DNA from: a virus
Virus record (IMG/VR): IMGVR_UViG_3300000228_000004
Span: 1 to 64,000 of that record
Reading direction: 5' to 3' (one strand)
Length of the DNA: 64,000 bases
Part shown: piece after piece, positions 7,691 to 16,407 of the stretch
Layout: each line of letters opens with the position of its first letter
Position numbering within the stretch: the first letter of the stretch is position 1
The notes under the pieces: generated by a model
Told to the model about the DNA's origin: nothing
The model's input: only the letters and a program-made list of their open reading frames with translations
The model's database searches: none
Position numbers and translations under genes: made by a program

Positions 7691-10342
7691 TTACTTTAAA
7701 ATCTTTACTAGGTCAATATTTTTTTGATTTAAAATGTATGTATTCCCTCTTTTTTCAAACCCTATTTTAGCTATGAATTCCCTGAAATCACCCCACTGAA
7801 TTAATTCATCAATTTGCTTTATGTCATTATTGACAAATTTAGTTTTAAGGTGAACCCCGCGCTTTTTCAAATCTTTCATATATTTGAAATACCTAATTTG
7901 CCCTTTGTCGTGCAAAGTTTCAGAAACCATGTAGCTCAATAGTTGGTTTATATCGTTTTCGTTTTTCGTTAAGAAGTATTTCAACTTTTTGAGCCTAGAT
8001 ATAAATTTGAAGTTGCTCCTGATTTCTATATCCGTAACTTCTTTTAGTGTTTCTGGTGGCGTGCCGTGTTTGAGGTTTGAATTTATTTCTGACATCAATT
8101 TTACCATTTTGTCTTTATCATTTGAAAAGAATTTCCTACCAACGAATGATTCAAGATTCAATTCAGAATAATCACTTTCTTCTAGTGATTTTATTGTATC
8201 CATCATTATACCTAATTCCCTTTCTTTGATACTTTTTTTCACTAAATTAATGTCTATTTTATGTCTGTATTTTTCAACTGATTCTATATCAGAAGAAAAT
8301 TGATGCTTCAATAGTAATTTGAAGCTATGTTTATGATCATTCTCAAATTTATTATATAAAATTTCGGTCGCGTTCATAAACTCACCCACTGGGGAAAGAA
8401 CAAAATCACCAAATTCATCAACTGCTATTAACAAACTAGAGTGATTTTTGTAGTGTTTGTCTATGTTATTTTTTACTTCTTGGTTAAGTTGTGTCAATGA
8501 AGTTTCAAGAAATCTTTTTCTTTCCTTCACGAAATAGTGGATATTTTCAGCCTTCCTACTTCTTCGTATCATTTGTAGCGAACTTATTACATCAGTTGAC
8601 ATACTTTCATCTATGTGAAAATGGTGTTTAATTTGATTGATGATAGATACGCCCACTGTTAAAGCTGGTGTATATATTAGAACATCCCAGCTATTGTGGG
8701 TTTCTTTCACAAATTCACCATATATCAATTCTTTCTCGGCGTCCAGCGTTTCACCACTTAATAACATCGTTTTTAACCCGATATCATCTAATAATTGTTG
8801 TATTGATTTTGAAAGTATCTTAGAAGTACAGCTCACTGATACTTTTCTTCCCTCTTTCTTTTCACACAATGAAACTTCTAGTATTTTACTAATGATGTTT
8901 TCTAAATCAGAATAATCCTTTATGGTCGTATCTTCCCTGAAATTATTCACTATACCAAAGGTTGGTTTAGTATTTATGATATCATTCTCAAAACCGAAAA
9001 GAAATGCATCGGCTATTAAGCAATTTTTAGTTTTCATCGCATACAGTAACTTCACCTTATTAAGATTTGAGAATTCATTCATATTATTTCTAGAGTGTAA
9101 TGTAAGAGAAACGAATTCATCTAATATAACAACATCAAAGTTTTTAAGACTATAATGCCTAAGTGAGTCGAATTGGACGATAAGGTTATCCCCTACATTA
9201 TAGTCATAATCTGAATAGATCTTCATATTGTACTTTTTACTAAAATCATCAGCGACGGAAACTCTATTCGTTATCAATAATACTCTTTTACCCCTCGTAT
9301 CACATTCTTCTAGAACTCGTTCAATCACATTACTTTTACCAGTCCCCATAGGAGATTTTATCTTAAAAAGACCTTCTGTGTCCAACCATTCATTTATAAG
9401 GGAAATTTCCTTCTCAGTTACATCTAGGTATCGCTTGTTTACTGAGATACATTTTTGCATTTTTCCTGTACCGGAAAATTCACATTCTCTTTCTTTCATT
9501 TTAATTTCATCAAAATATTTCATCACCGATGATCTATGTTTAACCGAACTGAAAATATTAAAGCTTTTTGATTTATCAAAATGGTTCATAAAAAACGGGC
9601 TAGTGATAAAAATGAAATAGCCATTTTTCGTTCTTTCTGAATGGTGAGAGAATGTTACTATCCCATTTTCTTCATTAATACTTGAAACCGAAAACCCTCT
9701 CATCCTATATTCAGAAATACAAATGTCAACCACATCACTATGGCTATCTGAAATTTCGATTTCGAGGTGTTCTTTGATATCATCCTTAATCATAAATTTA
9801 GGGATATATTTCCCCTTTCTCAATAGCGTGATACCATTTGAATACGAAGGTGATTGGAACGCGCCCTCATTCATAGATGTCAAATCTATTTTGGCGTAAT
9901 TGAACAAATGCTCATTCATTTGTTCTAGGATGGCTCGTATAGAACCCTTGGAGTTTATCCCATTTACTTTGATAATACCCTTTAAATTAAATGAAGTTTT
10001 ACCGTTATGGCTCCTGGACGGTATTATTCCAACATAATAGTCATGCTTTATGAAAAAATCAATAATCATTTTTTCACTATATGCGTCTTTGACTCCATCG
10101 AAATCAACGATTATGAATTCTAATTTTTCATTCAAAAATGGGGCAAGATCTTTTTTTGTTCTTCTTAATCTAGTCGTGCTTTTAAAATCATAATCTCTAT
10201 TTAGAACAAATTCATTCCTAAGTAGTTCCAGAGCTCCTTCTAATGAAACTCTTGCGGTTTTAAACTCAAATGTTTTATCTAAAAACGGGGATTTCGGAAC
10301 TTTTGAAAATGTTTTATCTGAAATGAATGTAGTTATTTTCAA
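7691..10342 (-). CDS. Large SF2-type helicase, origin-binding-protein-like, possible primase-like N-domain
   Basis: An 883-residue protein. The N-terminal ~300 residues contain FIIVDFDGVKDAY and a downstream PSRSHNGKTSF, possibly an archaeo-eukaryotic primase-like fold (tentative). Helicase motifs follow: Walker A KSPMGTGKSN (~340), ITNRVSVADDF (Ia), QFDSLRHY, a DEFV box after VVIL (~415), and a C-terminal RecA-like domain with TPALTVGVSI and QMIRRSRKA (motif VI). The combination (SPMGTGK, QFDSL, ILDE) is that of the herpesvirus origin-binding-protein helicase family. A role in replication initiation or restart is inferred. The last ~250 residues are unassigned. Confidence 0.7.
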   Translation of the reverse strand: MKITTFISDKTFSKVPKSPFLDKTFEFKTARVSLEGALELLRNEFVLNRDYDFKSTTRLRRTKKDLAPFLNEKLEFIIVDFDGVKDAYSEKMIIDFFIKHDYYVGIIPSRSHNGKTSFNLKGIIKVNGINSKGSIRAILEQMNEHLFNYAKIDLTSMNEGAFQSPSYSNGITLLRKGKYIPKFMIKDDIKEHLEIEISDSHSDVVDICISEYRMRGFSVSSINEENGIVTFSHHSERTKNGYFIFITSPFFMNHFDKSKSFNIFSSVKHRSSVMKYFDEIKMKERECEFSGTGKMQKCISVNKRYLDVTEKEISLINEWLDTEGLFKIKSPMGTGKSNVIERVLEECDTRGKRVLLITNRVSVADDFSKKYNMKIYSDYDYNVGDNLIVQFDSLRHYSLKNFDVVILDEFVSLTLHSRNNMNEFSNLNKVKLLYAMKTKNCLIADAFLFGFENDIINTKPTFGIVNNFREDTTIKDYSDLENIISKILEVSLCEKKEGRKVSVSCTSKILSKSIQQLLDDIGLKTMLLSGETLDAEKELIYGEFVKETHNSWDVLIYTPALTVGVSIINQIKHHFHIDESMSTDVISSLQMIRRSRKAENIHYFVKERKRFLETSLTQLNQEVKNNIDKHYKNHSSLLIAVDEFGDFVLSPVGEFMNATEILYNKFENDHKHSFKLLLKHQFSSDIESVEKYRHKIDINLVKKSIKERELGIMMDTIKSLEESDYSELNLESFVGRKFFSNDKDKMVKLMSEINSNLKHGTPPETLKEVTDIEIRSNFKFISRLKKLKYFLTKNENDINQLLSYMVSETLHDKGQIRYFKYMKDLKKRGVHLKTKFVNNDIKQIDELIQWGDFREFIAKIGFEKRGNTYILNQKNIDLVKILK

Positions 10343-10379
10343 AGTTTCCCCTATGTGTTCAATATAACACAGTATTTTA

Positions 10380-11159
10380 TTAGACCCGTTTCGTTTTTGG
10401 CGTGTATACTTTCACCATTTTAGAAATTCTTTCACCGAATTCTTCATTAGTTTCTGGTTCACATAAGTCAGTTTTCCTATAATCGCAGTATTCACAAAGC
10501 TTTGATTCATTTTTTGGAAAATTGGTCGCTTTTTCAATTTGTGATATTTTTTCAACAACTTTTTTAACTAATGTACTAAAATGTTTTCTATGAAAAATGT
10601 ATTCTTTTTCTTCTAGATGTTCAACATACAAGAACGCGGTTCTCACCGTGTTTATGTCAGGGTATTTCATAAATGCCCAAGCAGAATACATAACAAGTTG
10701 AAGTGGGGCTGGGAATGCAGATATTTTACCAGTTTTGAAATCAAGAAGTTCAATTAGATCACCGTGAATAATTTGGTGGTCAATTTTACCCCTGAAAATT
10801 GCGCCTTTATTATAATATGAGCACGGGGCTAATTGTTTGCCCACTAACTTTACCCCGAATCCTACTTCAGCTTTAGTTTCACAAGTACCACTAAAATACT
10901 CCGCGCCCTTAGGGCTTGAAATATAATTCCTGAAAATATCATCACAAGCGTGAACATCATCTTCAGACATTGCGTCGAAATTAAAAACGGTATCTTTACC
11001 CTTAGTTTTGTTTTCGAACAGGGAGTGGATATAACTCCCCCTTTCGGTTGCTAAATTTTTCTCAAATGTCTTTATTTTTTCTATATAACTAAATTCGTAT
11101 TTTTTGGGGCAAGATAAGAATGTATTAATTTTAGAGAAACTATACGGCGCGAATTTCAA
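10380..11159 (-). CDS. RecB/Cas4-like PD-(D/E)XK nuclease
   Basis: A 259-residue single-domain nuclease. It has the start motif SFSKINTFLSCPKKYEFSY, then RGSYIHSLFE, then the catalytic GKIDHQ...LLDFKTGK (motifs II and III, ~125-150), then a QL.MY helix (QLVMYSAWAF). A C-terminal Cys cluster (CEYCDY, CEPE), with an upstream cysteine, could hold an iron-sulfur or zinc site as in AddB/Cas4 relatives. It likely processes DNA ends in recombination or host-DNA degradation. It overlaps the upstream gene by 20 bp. Confidence 0.88.
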   Translation of the reverse strand: MKFAPYSFSKINTFLSCPKKYEFSYIEKIKTFEKNLATERGSYIHSLFENKTKGKDTVFNFDAMSEDDVHACDDIFRNYISSPKGAEYFSGTCETKAEVGFGVKLVGKQLAPCSYYNKGAIFRGKIDHQIIHGDLIELLDFKTGKISAFPAPLQLVMYSAWAFMKYPDINTVRTAFLYVEHLEEKEYIFHRKHFSTLVKKVVEKISQIEKATNFPKNESKLCEYCDYRKTDLCEPETNEEFGERISKMVKVYTPKTKRV

Positions 11160-11565
11160 TTGTTTCCCGATCTACATAATCTTCTTTTGTTTTGATAAAA
11201 TATTTACAGAAAGCATTTATTACTCTCGGATCTTCTTCTTCTTCGACATGCCCTATATCAATTGTTTTTAGAATTTCTCTATAAGCTTTCATATTCTCAG
11301 GGAATTCATTTTCTATCTTATATTGATATCCTTGAAATTTACCATCGTAAACATAAACTTTTGGTATCCAACCGAAAGCGTTCCAAGTACCCAACCCATC
11401 TGGTGAATATTCTCCATCTTTCAATAATGCGTGCGGGAATATCTCGCCTCGTGTATTGAGCCTAGTTGCTTTACCAGATGATCTGTAAAACAACTGGTAT
11501 TTTCCTTCAATTTCAGTAAGGTATATAACCCTACCGTGATACAACCAAGTTTCAATCAATTTCAT
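11140..11565 (-). CDS. Unknown 141-residue protein
   Basis: A basic N-terminal half with many aromatic residues (MKLIETWLYHGRVIYL...FYRSSGKATRL) and an acidic stretch (VEEEEDP). The 3' end overlaps the RecB-like nuclease start by 20 bp, so the two are probably translated together. No family is recognised. Confidence 0.75.
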   Translation of the reverse strand: MKLIETWLYHGRVIYLTEIEGKYQLFYRSSGKATRLNTRGEIFPHALLKDGEYSPDGLGTWNAFGWIPKVYVYDGKFQGYQYKIENEFPENMKAYREILKTIDIGHVEEEEDPRVINAFCKYFIKTKEDYVDRETIEIRAV

Positions 11566-11567
11566 AA

Positions 11568-11894
11568 TTATTCCACTCTATCAAATATTTTTATTGGGTT
11601 ACCATTATTCAATTCAGAAAATCTGCTATCTGATGTATACACAAAATTTCCACCGAACATTACTTGTGCTTTGTTTTCAATTAAACTTTTTGGTACTGCT
11701 CTCAAAGAGTTGTATGGACCTTTCGTTATCACTAAATAATCAGTGTCTGTGATTTCGTTTGGGGTATAGTTACCTCTTAAAGATACTTCATCTGAAAACA
11801 CGAATGCTCTAGTTCTTTGTGAACTGAACCCTTTATTTGTGCAATCACCGTTATAATCTGAATCTTTGAATATACTTACTGATAACCCTGTCAT
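11568..11894 (-). CDS. Unknown 108-residue protein
   Basis: First gene of a small operon (11894 to 10380) behind a strong promoter element at 11911. The product (MTGLSVSIFKDSDYNGDCTN...) looks like a compact beta-rich domain. Its stop lies 2 bp before the next start. Function unknown. Confidence 0.75.
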   Translation of the reverse strand: MTGLSVSIFKDSDYNGDCTNKGFSSQRTRAFVFSDEVSLRGNYTPNEITDTDYLVITKGPYNSLRAVPKSLIENKAQVMFGGNFVYTSDSRFSELNNGNPIKIFDRVE

Positions 11895-11910
11895 GCTAGT
11901 TCCTTTAATT

Positions 11911-11957
11911 GTTATATAATATATTATACCGTAAGTTAGCTTAAAGTAAGGTTAAAC
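11911..11957 (-). promoter_or_regulatory. Phage promoter element
   Basis: A near-consensus copy: GTTTAACCTTA, CTTTAAGCTAA, CTTACGG, TATAATATATTATAT on the minus strand, 17 bp before the start at 11894. Confidence 0.75.
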
Positions 11958-11969
11958 GCGCGGAATTTA

Positions 11970-13157
11970 TTAATCTATATGTATAAATTCCACTTCATCG
12001 AATTCGTGTAGAGTTGGCGCTAAAAATGCCTTTTTCATATTTTCATACACAAGCCTATTGATGTGTTTCCCTTCAGTGATTCTAAGCATGTTTCTGGCGT
12101 TTAAAATCGATTCCCCAGAAAGAAATACGACCGCTTTCTTGTTATACCCTTTAATACCAGATATCCATTTATTTCTAGATTTTCTAGACATATTTGTCAT
12201 ATCTATGATGATGTCTTTTTTCAATTTCTTCGCTTCTGTAAATTTTTTAAACAGAATTTCATCGATTTCAAGGTGGTCTTCCTTAGTAAGGGACTTAAAA
12301 ATGTCTGAATAAGTAGACAAACCAATATTTCCGCCGAATTCAACTACGATTTCATCTCTTGAGATAATTTCGTGTTTCAAGAAACATTCCTTCTTGGTAT
12401 GTGTTGACTTCCCACTTGCTGGCAATCCAACCATTACTATCAACTCATTCGGCATTTTAGGCGTGATTACTTTTTTGTTATTTTCAAACACCGAAGGGGT
12501 ATATATACTTTCCCTCAATGACTCACCGAAATCACCATTACTTGAAGCACTTGGTTTACGGAATCTCCCTAAAGCATCATTTTTAGTATGTTTTATAAAT
12601 CTTTCATACCCTTCTCGTGTTTTGAATATATGGGTAATCTTTTCTGGTTCAAATTCAGCGCCATCTTTTATTCTATTGTATAAAATGCCGTGTAGAGATA
12701 TTATCACCAGAGTTTCGTTCATTTCATCTTCGTTGATCACTCCTTCAGATTTCAGTGAGTATAGTACATCTATTGATTTCCAAAATGATATGCCTTCGTG
12801 TCCCCTGAATAAGACCTTTTTAGTGGATGTCTCCTTTTCCCCCGACCTTTCTTCACCATTGTGTATTGGTTTGGGTTGATTTGCTTCTATTTCTTCCCGT
12901 GCTTCAGGTTTTCCGACATCGTGTAAAAGGGCTGAGAGTTTGACTATTTTATGATCGTTTCTCGCCTCTTGGCAAACCATCATCGTATGAGACCACACAC
13001 TATCTTCCATATGGTATAGGTTAGGGGTCTTATCCTCATGTGCATGGTTTGAATTTTTCATATCATTCGCCAATTCTGGAAATTTGGCTTGAAAAAAATA
13101 AATTATTTCACCCATCGTTGGTGAAGTTGGGTTATCAAAAAAAGTTCGTGTTCCCAT
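11970..13157 (-). CDS. HD-domain phosphohydrolase fused to polynucleotide kinase
   Basis: A 395-residue bifunctional protein. The N-terminal HD domain has the paired metal-binding motif in SALLHDVGKPEA (His79, Asp80) and an upstream H in VWSHTMM. The C-terminal half is a T4 Pnkp-like kinase: Walker A GLPASGKST (~244-252), SRDEIV, DMTNMSRKSR. In T4, Pnkp heals broken RNA ends before Rnl1 ligation; here the HD domain could supply the phosphatase or cyclic-phosphate activity (inference). Rnl1 (14300), Rnl2 (38579) and a cREC domain (17915) complete an RNA-repair set. Confidence 0.85.
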   Translation of the reverse strand: MGTRTFFDNPTSPTMGEIIYFFQAKFPELANDMKNSNHAHEDKTPNLYHMEDSVWSHTMMVCQEARNDHKIVKLSALLHDVGKPEAREEIEANQPKPIHNGEERSGEKETSTKKVLFRGHEGISFWKSIDVLYSLKSEGVINEDEMNETLVIISLHGILYNRIKDGAEFEPEKITHIFKTREGYERFIKHTKNDALGRFRKPSASSNGDFGESLRESIYTPSVFENNKKVITPKMPNELIVMVGLPASGKSTHTKKECFLKHEIISRDEIVVEFGGNIGLSTYSDIFKSLTKEDHLEIDEILFKKFTEAKKLKKDIIIDMTNMSRKSRNKWISGIKGYNKKAVVFLSGESILNARNMLRITEGKHINRLVYENMKKAFLAPTLHEFDEVEFIHID

Positions 13158-13170
13158 TTTTTACCTTTGT

Positions 13171-13209
13171 GTTATAATATCATAGACTTGGTTTAAATAG
13201 AGGTTAAAC
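13171..13209 (-). promoter_or_regulatory. Divergent copy of the promoter element
   Basis: GTTTAACCTCTATTTAAACC is followed at the usual distance by an AT-rich -10 region (TATGATATTATAAC). It lies just before the HD-kinase gene. Confidence 0.5.
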
Positions 13210-13244
13210 TTCGGTGTATTTTAATCCTCTTCTTAAATATTTTA

Positions 13245-13430
13245 TCATTTTAGCTTTTTTTCCCAGACAACGCGCATCATATCTTCTATTAATTTTTCAA
13301 CATTTTTTTCTTTCACGGTAACACATACTATCTTTGGTTGGGATTTTGAATCTTTCCCTAGAAAAAATGAAAATTTAAGATCACCATTTTCAGATACAGA
13401 AGCAGTTGAAATATGAGAGTTTAAATTCAT
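13245..13430 (-). CDS. Small protein, unknown function
   Basis: 61 residues (MNLNSHISTASVSENG...). Its start overlaps the stop of the 13427 gene (ATGA-type). It is the last gene of a five-gene run behind the promoter at 14261. No domain recognised. Confidence 0.65.
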   Translation of the reverse strand: MNLNSHISTASVSENGDLKFSFFLGKDSKSQPKIVCVTVKEKNVEKLIEDMMRVVWEKKLK

Positions 13431-13537
13431 ACCATATAACCGAGGCAGAAAGATATAAATGAAATACTTATAATGGTGAATATTATCGCACCGACCTCTT
13501 TTATATCTTCTTTAGCTCCTTGCTTTAAACATTTCAT
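13427..13537 (-). CDS. 36-residue single-pass membrane protein
   Basis: The product MKCLKQGAKEDIKEVGA is followed by one hydrophobic helix rich in Ile, Ser and Phe. ATGA overlaps on both sides (with 13534 and 13245) argue that it is translated. Function unknown. Confidence 0.6.
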   Translation of the reverse strand: MKCLKQGAKEDIKEVGAIIFTIISISFISFCLGYMV

Positions 13538-13761
13538 TGATTGTCTTCATTGAATTTGTAAAATTCTTCGGTATACTCTTTGCAAGATTTAACTAAAATT
13601 ATGTCCATTGATACGACTGAGTCCAAATTAGGACATTCTTCTAGTCCCGCTTTTATTGCTTCTATTGATTTATTAGTCGCGTTTGATTCACTCAAACTAA
13701 TCCCAATAACGCCACCTAACCCAGTAACCATCAAGAATATAAAAAACCATTTCATTTCCAT
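13534..13761 (-). CDS. Small membrane-anchored or exported protein
   Basis: 75 residues with an N-terminal hydrophobic segment (WFFIFLMVTGLGGVIGISL) followed by a polar domain with two Cys that could form a disulfide. Probably anchored with the domain outside the inner membrane. Part of the 14240-13245 operon. Confidence 0.7.
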   Translation of the reverse strand: MEMKWFFIFLMVTGLGGVIGISLSESNATNKSIEAIKAGLEECPNLDSVVSMDIILVKSCKEYTEEFYKFNEDNQ

Positions 13762-13776
13762 TTATTTTTCCTTTAC

Positions 13777-14040
13777 TTAAAATCTTATTGTTGAATTCTT
13801 GAAGAAAATTCCTGAACACACCGTACCTTCTATTGATTCCCCGCGGGTATTTTTAGCAGTGAACCCAGTATGATAAAAATCATCCTGCGAACAATCGAAA
13901 AACTGATACCCAGTGATTTTAACATCTGTGAACCCCTGAGAACTTAAAGCCCTTTTTGCATCTGTTTCTGATACACCGCCAGTTATAGCGAACGGTAGTA
14001 TACAAATCACCAGAATTGTCAAATGTGTTAAAAACTTCAT
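13777..14040 (-). CDS. Small secreted protein with signal peptide
   Basis: 87 residues. The signal peptide is MKFLTHLTILVICILPFAIT. The mature part has ALSSQGFTDVKITG, then FDCSQDDFYHTGF, GTVCSG and STIRF. This pattern (Gly-Phe-Thr-Ala with two Cys and a TIRF-like C-terminus) recurs in small periplasmic proteins of bacteria and phages, whose role I do not know. The start overlaps the previous stop by 4 bp. Confidence 0.75.
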   Translation of the reverse strand: MKFLTHLTILVICILPFAITGGVSETDAKRALSSQGFTDVKITGYQFFDCSQDDFYHTGFTAKNTRGESIEGTVCSGIFFKNSTIRF

Positions 14041-14240
14041 TTTCCGACCTTTTCGAAATAAATGATAACTTTATCATTGAAAGGTTCGAACGAGTCTATT
14101 GGGCATTTTTCATTAATTTCATTCAATTCTTTAAAAGTGGCAGATGTCACTATACAATATGTTATAGGGTCACTTTCATGAAATAATGAAATTTCGCCAG
14201 ATTTCATTATTTCATTCAGCATCAGTTTCAATTTCTTCAT
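14037..14240 (-). CDS. Small protein, unknown function
   Basis: 67 residues, first gene of the operon behind the promoter at 14261. No export signal; no motif recognised. The ATGA overlap with the secreted-protein gene suggests coupled translation. Confidence 0.7.
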   Translation of the reverse strand: MKKLKLMLNEIMKSGEISLFHESDPITYCIVTSATFKELNEINEKCPIDSFEPFNDKVIIYFEKVGK

Positions 14241-14260
14241 CCATCTTTAATCCTTTATGT

Positions 14261-14304
14261 TATATAATATATTATACCGTAAGTTACCTTAAAACAAGGT
14301 TAAA
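14261..14304 (-). promoter_or_regulatory. Phage promoter element
   Basis: TTTAACCTTG, TTTTAAGGTAA, CTTACGG, TATAATATATTATA on the minus strand. The distal half-site overlaps the last codons of the Rnl1 gene. Confidence 0.7.
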
Positions 14305-15439
14305 TGCTTTCTAAAAATTTCTTAGCATCGTTTAATCCAGAAGTTCTTGATAAAATATATATTTTCACTTGTTCTTCAGCAGTTTTTTCAATATCTCCGA
14401 ATGAATCAACAAGAGTTTTCATTACAGCTGAGAATAATTCATCTTTTGAATGTTTAATAGCAAAATCTTTTCGGACTTCTTTGAAATCTTGAAAATACTT
14501 TCTTCGCAATTCTATGAACTCTTTCACTAAATGGTTAAATTTACGGGTCACTTTAGATTCAATTTCAATGATTCTTTCTTTCTTATGACCTTCAACTAAA
14601 GCAGAAATCACATCATCTATATTTCCGTCTAAGATAGTTTTCACTAAAAGGTTTTCTCTAAATGCATCAGGACCGATTAATGAATGTTTTTGAATATATT
14701 TGTTTGTTTTGATTTTAGCCATTTGACCATCTTCAAAAGTGACAACCCACCCTTCAATATCATCAGTCCTTGTTTCTTTTTCTTTGAGTAATTCATCAAG
14801 AGTAAGGTTATCAAAATCTTGTGTGATTTTGATATCAAAATCACCTATGAAATTTTGCATGTTTTCTCTTGTTAGGTATCTACCACTTTCATCTCTGATT
14901 TGCAAAAGTACAAGCTCATCTTTTTCATAATTCACTACAATTTGATTTGATATTCCTACTAATTCAAATACAGGTGTTAATTTGTAAATGAAACAGTTAC
15001 CAATGAACATTTTCAGGTCATCGTCCGCCTCATAAATTTTTTGAGCCAACACCGCTTGGTCTGAATCAAAACTCATTTTAGATTTCATTCTCGTTATACT
15101 ATTAGAAAATAATACAGGCGATATAATTGAACCATCTTCTTTAGTTTGAACTCTTGCTATTTTTTTATCTTTTAGATCATCAAAAAGCCAAAAGTCAGTT
15201 TGTCCGACATTGAAGAATTTATTGAGAAGGATATTCCTGTCCCAATCTTGAATATCTTCATTATATACAAAGGTAAGCCCTCTTAATTCAAATGCATCAT
15301 TATCGACGAAATCTGATAAAGACGCTAAACGGTAGTCATACATCTCTACTTTTTGACCTTCCACAAACCTTTCAGTAACATAAAATGCTTCTGAATTTTC
15401 AGTAATATGTAATGCTTCTTCTCTTGTTGGTAGTCTCAT
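14300..15439 (-). CDS. rnlA: RNA ligase 1 (Rnl1, T4 gp63-like)
   Basis: A 379-residue ATP-dependent RNA ligase. The nucleotidyl-transferase motif I is KEDGS with Lys100 as the AMP-accepting residue. Upstream ELRGLTF and KFFNVGQTDF match the T4 Rnl1 pattern (CRGIMF, KFFN). Motif IV-like EGWVVTF and motif V-like AKIKTNKY lie near 225-240. The length is close to T4 Rnl1 (374). It seals 3'-OH/5'-phosphate breaks in RNA, classically cleaved anticodon loops. The HD-kinase gene lies about 1.1 kb downstream. Confidence 0.92.
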   Translation of the reverse strand: MRLPTREEALHITENSEAFYVTERFVEGQKVEMYDYRLASLSDFVDNDAFELRGLTFVYNEDIQDWDRNILLNKFFNVGQTDFWLFDDLKDKKIARVQTKEDGSIISPVLFSNSITRMKSKMSFDSDQAVLAQKIYEADDDLKMFIGNCFIYKLTPVFELVGISNQIVVNYEKDELVLLQIRDESGRYLTRENMQNFIGDFDIKITQDFDNLTLDELLKEKETRTDDIEGWVVTFEDGQMAKIKTNKYIQKHSLIGPDAFRENLLVKTILDGNIDDVISALVEGHKKERIIEIESKVTRKFNHLVKEFIELRRKYFQDFKEVRKDFAIKHSKDELFSAVMKTLVDSFGDIEKTAEEQVKIYILSRTSGLNDAKKFLESI

Positions 15440-15556
15440 TATGTTCCTTTATTTTATTTTCAATCATTGAGTGCGTTTCTTGGTTAAATTCAAATTATGG
15501 TTAATTGAAAAATCAGTAAGTTTGGCTTATACACATTAAGATAGATTAGAATGGTA

Positions 15557-15931
15557 TTAATTATCATATTCTTTTTTCCATTTTAAAGGTATTTTTCTTT
15601 CGAATATATATAACTTTGAATTTGTATCTTTTATAATATTTTGATAAAATCTTATGTATTCTTTTTTCTTTGAAGCAGAAGTTTCTTCTACCATGAGCCT
15701 GAATGCTTCTGAAATATTGTGTGAATCACACTCATTTGATTTCTTTTGCCAAGTTTCTTTGATATTATCCAAATACTCGTGAAGTTTTTTACTGTCATAA
15801 AAATCAAACTCTTTATGCTCTCCTTGATATCGTTTTTCTATTCCACTGGCGAATTTTTCGAAATCGTCATCGATTTCAGTGTAAAACCGCTCGTAATCTT
15901 TAAACCCATAATCTCTTATTAATGTATTCAT
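15557..15931 (-). CDS. Unknown 124-residue protein
   Basis: A charged, helical protein (MNTLIRDYGFKDYERFYTEIDDDFEKF...). A coiled coil is possible in the second half. It lies between Rnl1 and the structured tRNA region. The RBS AAGAGGAAC precedes the ATG. Confidence 0.7.
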   Translation of the reverse strand: MNTLIRDYGFKDYERFYTEIDDDFEKFASGIEKRYQGEHKEFDFYDSKKLHEYLDNIKETWQKKSNECDSHNISEAFRLMVEETSASKKKEYIRFYQNIIKDTNSKLYIFERKIPLKWKKEYDN

Positions 15932-15964
15932 TGTTCCTCTTTTTTAAAACCCAGAGTTTCTAAC

Positions 15965-16108
15965 CTCGTTTAATACGAGAAACTAATCTATCGAGACAAA
16001 CCATCATTGATGGTAATGTATGTCTCAATCGGAATAGCCACAATTAGAAGGGAATAGTTTTGTTAAATATCGTACCAGAAACACATTAATGTTTAAATAA
16101 TAAACATT
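15965..16108 (-). other. Run of stem-loops downstream of the tRNA, candidate structured RNA
   Basis: Three clear stem-loops lie between the 124-residue gene and the tRNA: CTCGT/ACGAG (15965-15979, with a possible outer GTTTC/GAAAC pair), ACCATC/GATGGT nested inside GAGACA/TGTCTC (15993-16026), and AATGTTTA/TAAACATT (16088-16108). No ORF fits this stretch. It could be a processed RNA or 3' trailer; no known class is recognised. Confidence 0.45.
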
Positions 16109-16121
16109 GATCTATTTCTGT

Positions 16122-16194
16122 TTCTCCATACCAGAGTTGAACTGACAACCTCTCCCTTTCAAGGGGAGTGCTCCACCAATTGAGCTAATGGAGA
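16122..16194 (-). tRNA. tRNA, anticodon read as UGA (Ser by code), class I shape
   Basis: A full cloverleaf on the minus strand: acceptor TCTCCAT/ATGGAGA (7 bp), D-stem GCTC/GAGC, anticodon stem CTCCC/GGGAG with loop CTTGAAA, a 5-nt variable loop, and a T-arm with loop TTCAACT. CCA is not encoded. The anticodon by position is TGA, which reads UCA (Ser), but bacterial tRNA-Ser has a long variable arm and this one does not. A one-base shift would give GAA (Phe) but breaks a stem pair. Confidence 0.85.
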
Positions 16195-16196
16195 GT

Positions 16197-16240
16197 GAAC
16201 CATAAATTCATATTTTTCTAGAGAAATAGGTTTATGGTTC
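16197..16240 (-). repeat. 10-bp inverted repeat in the tRNA 5' leader
   Basis: GAACCATAAA and its perfect complement TTTATGGTTC, separated by 24 nt that contain a smaller TTTCT..AGAAA palindrome. It ends 2 bases before the mature tRNA 5' end and could guide processing. Confidence 0.6.
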
Positions 16241-16407
16241 AGTACATTTCTCTTTTCTGGGCTTATCTGTGTTAACTCTAGAAATACAGAATAACTCACC
16301 ATAGTCTTTGTAAATGCGCAAACTTGGACTGCTTAAAGTACTTTAAAATATATTAAAAGTAATTTAAGTAGTTTAATAAATTCAAATAATTATTAGACTT
16401 CTCGGGG

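Noticed and set aside
16122-16194. tRNA-Phe (anticodon GAA)
   Set aside because: It would need a shifted anticodon stem with a mismatch, whereas the UGA reading keeps a perfect 5-bp stem.
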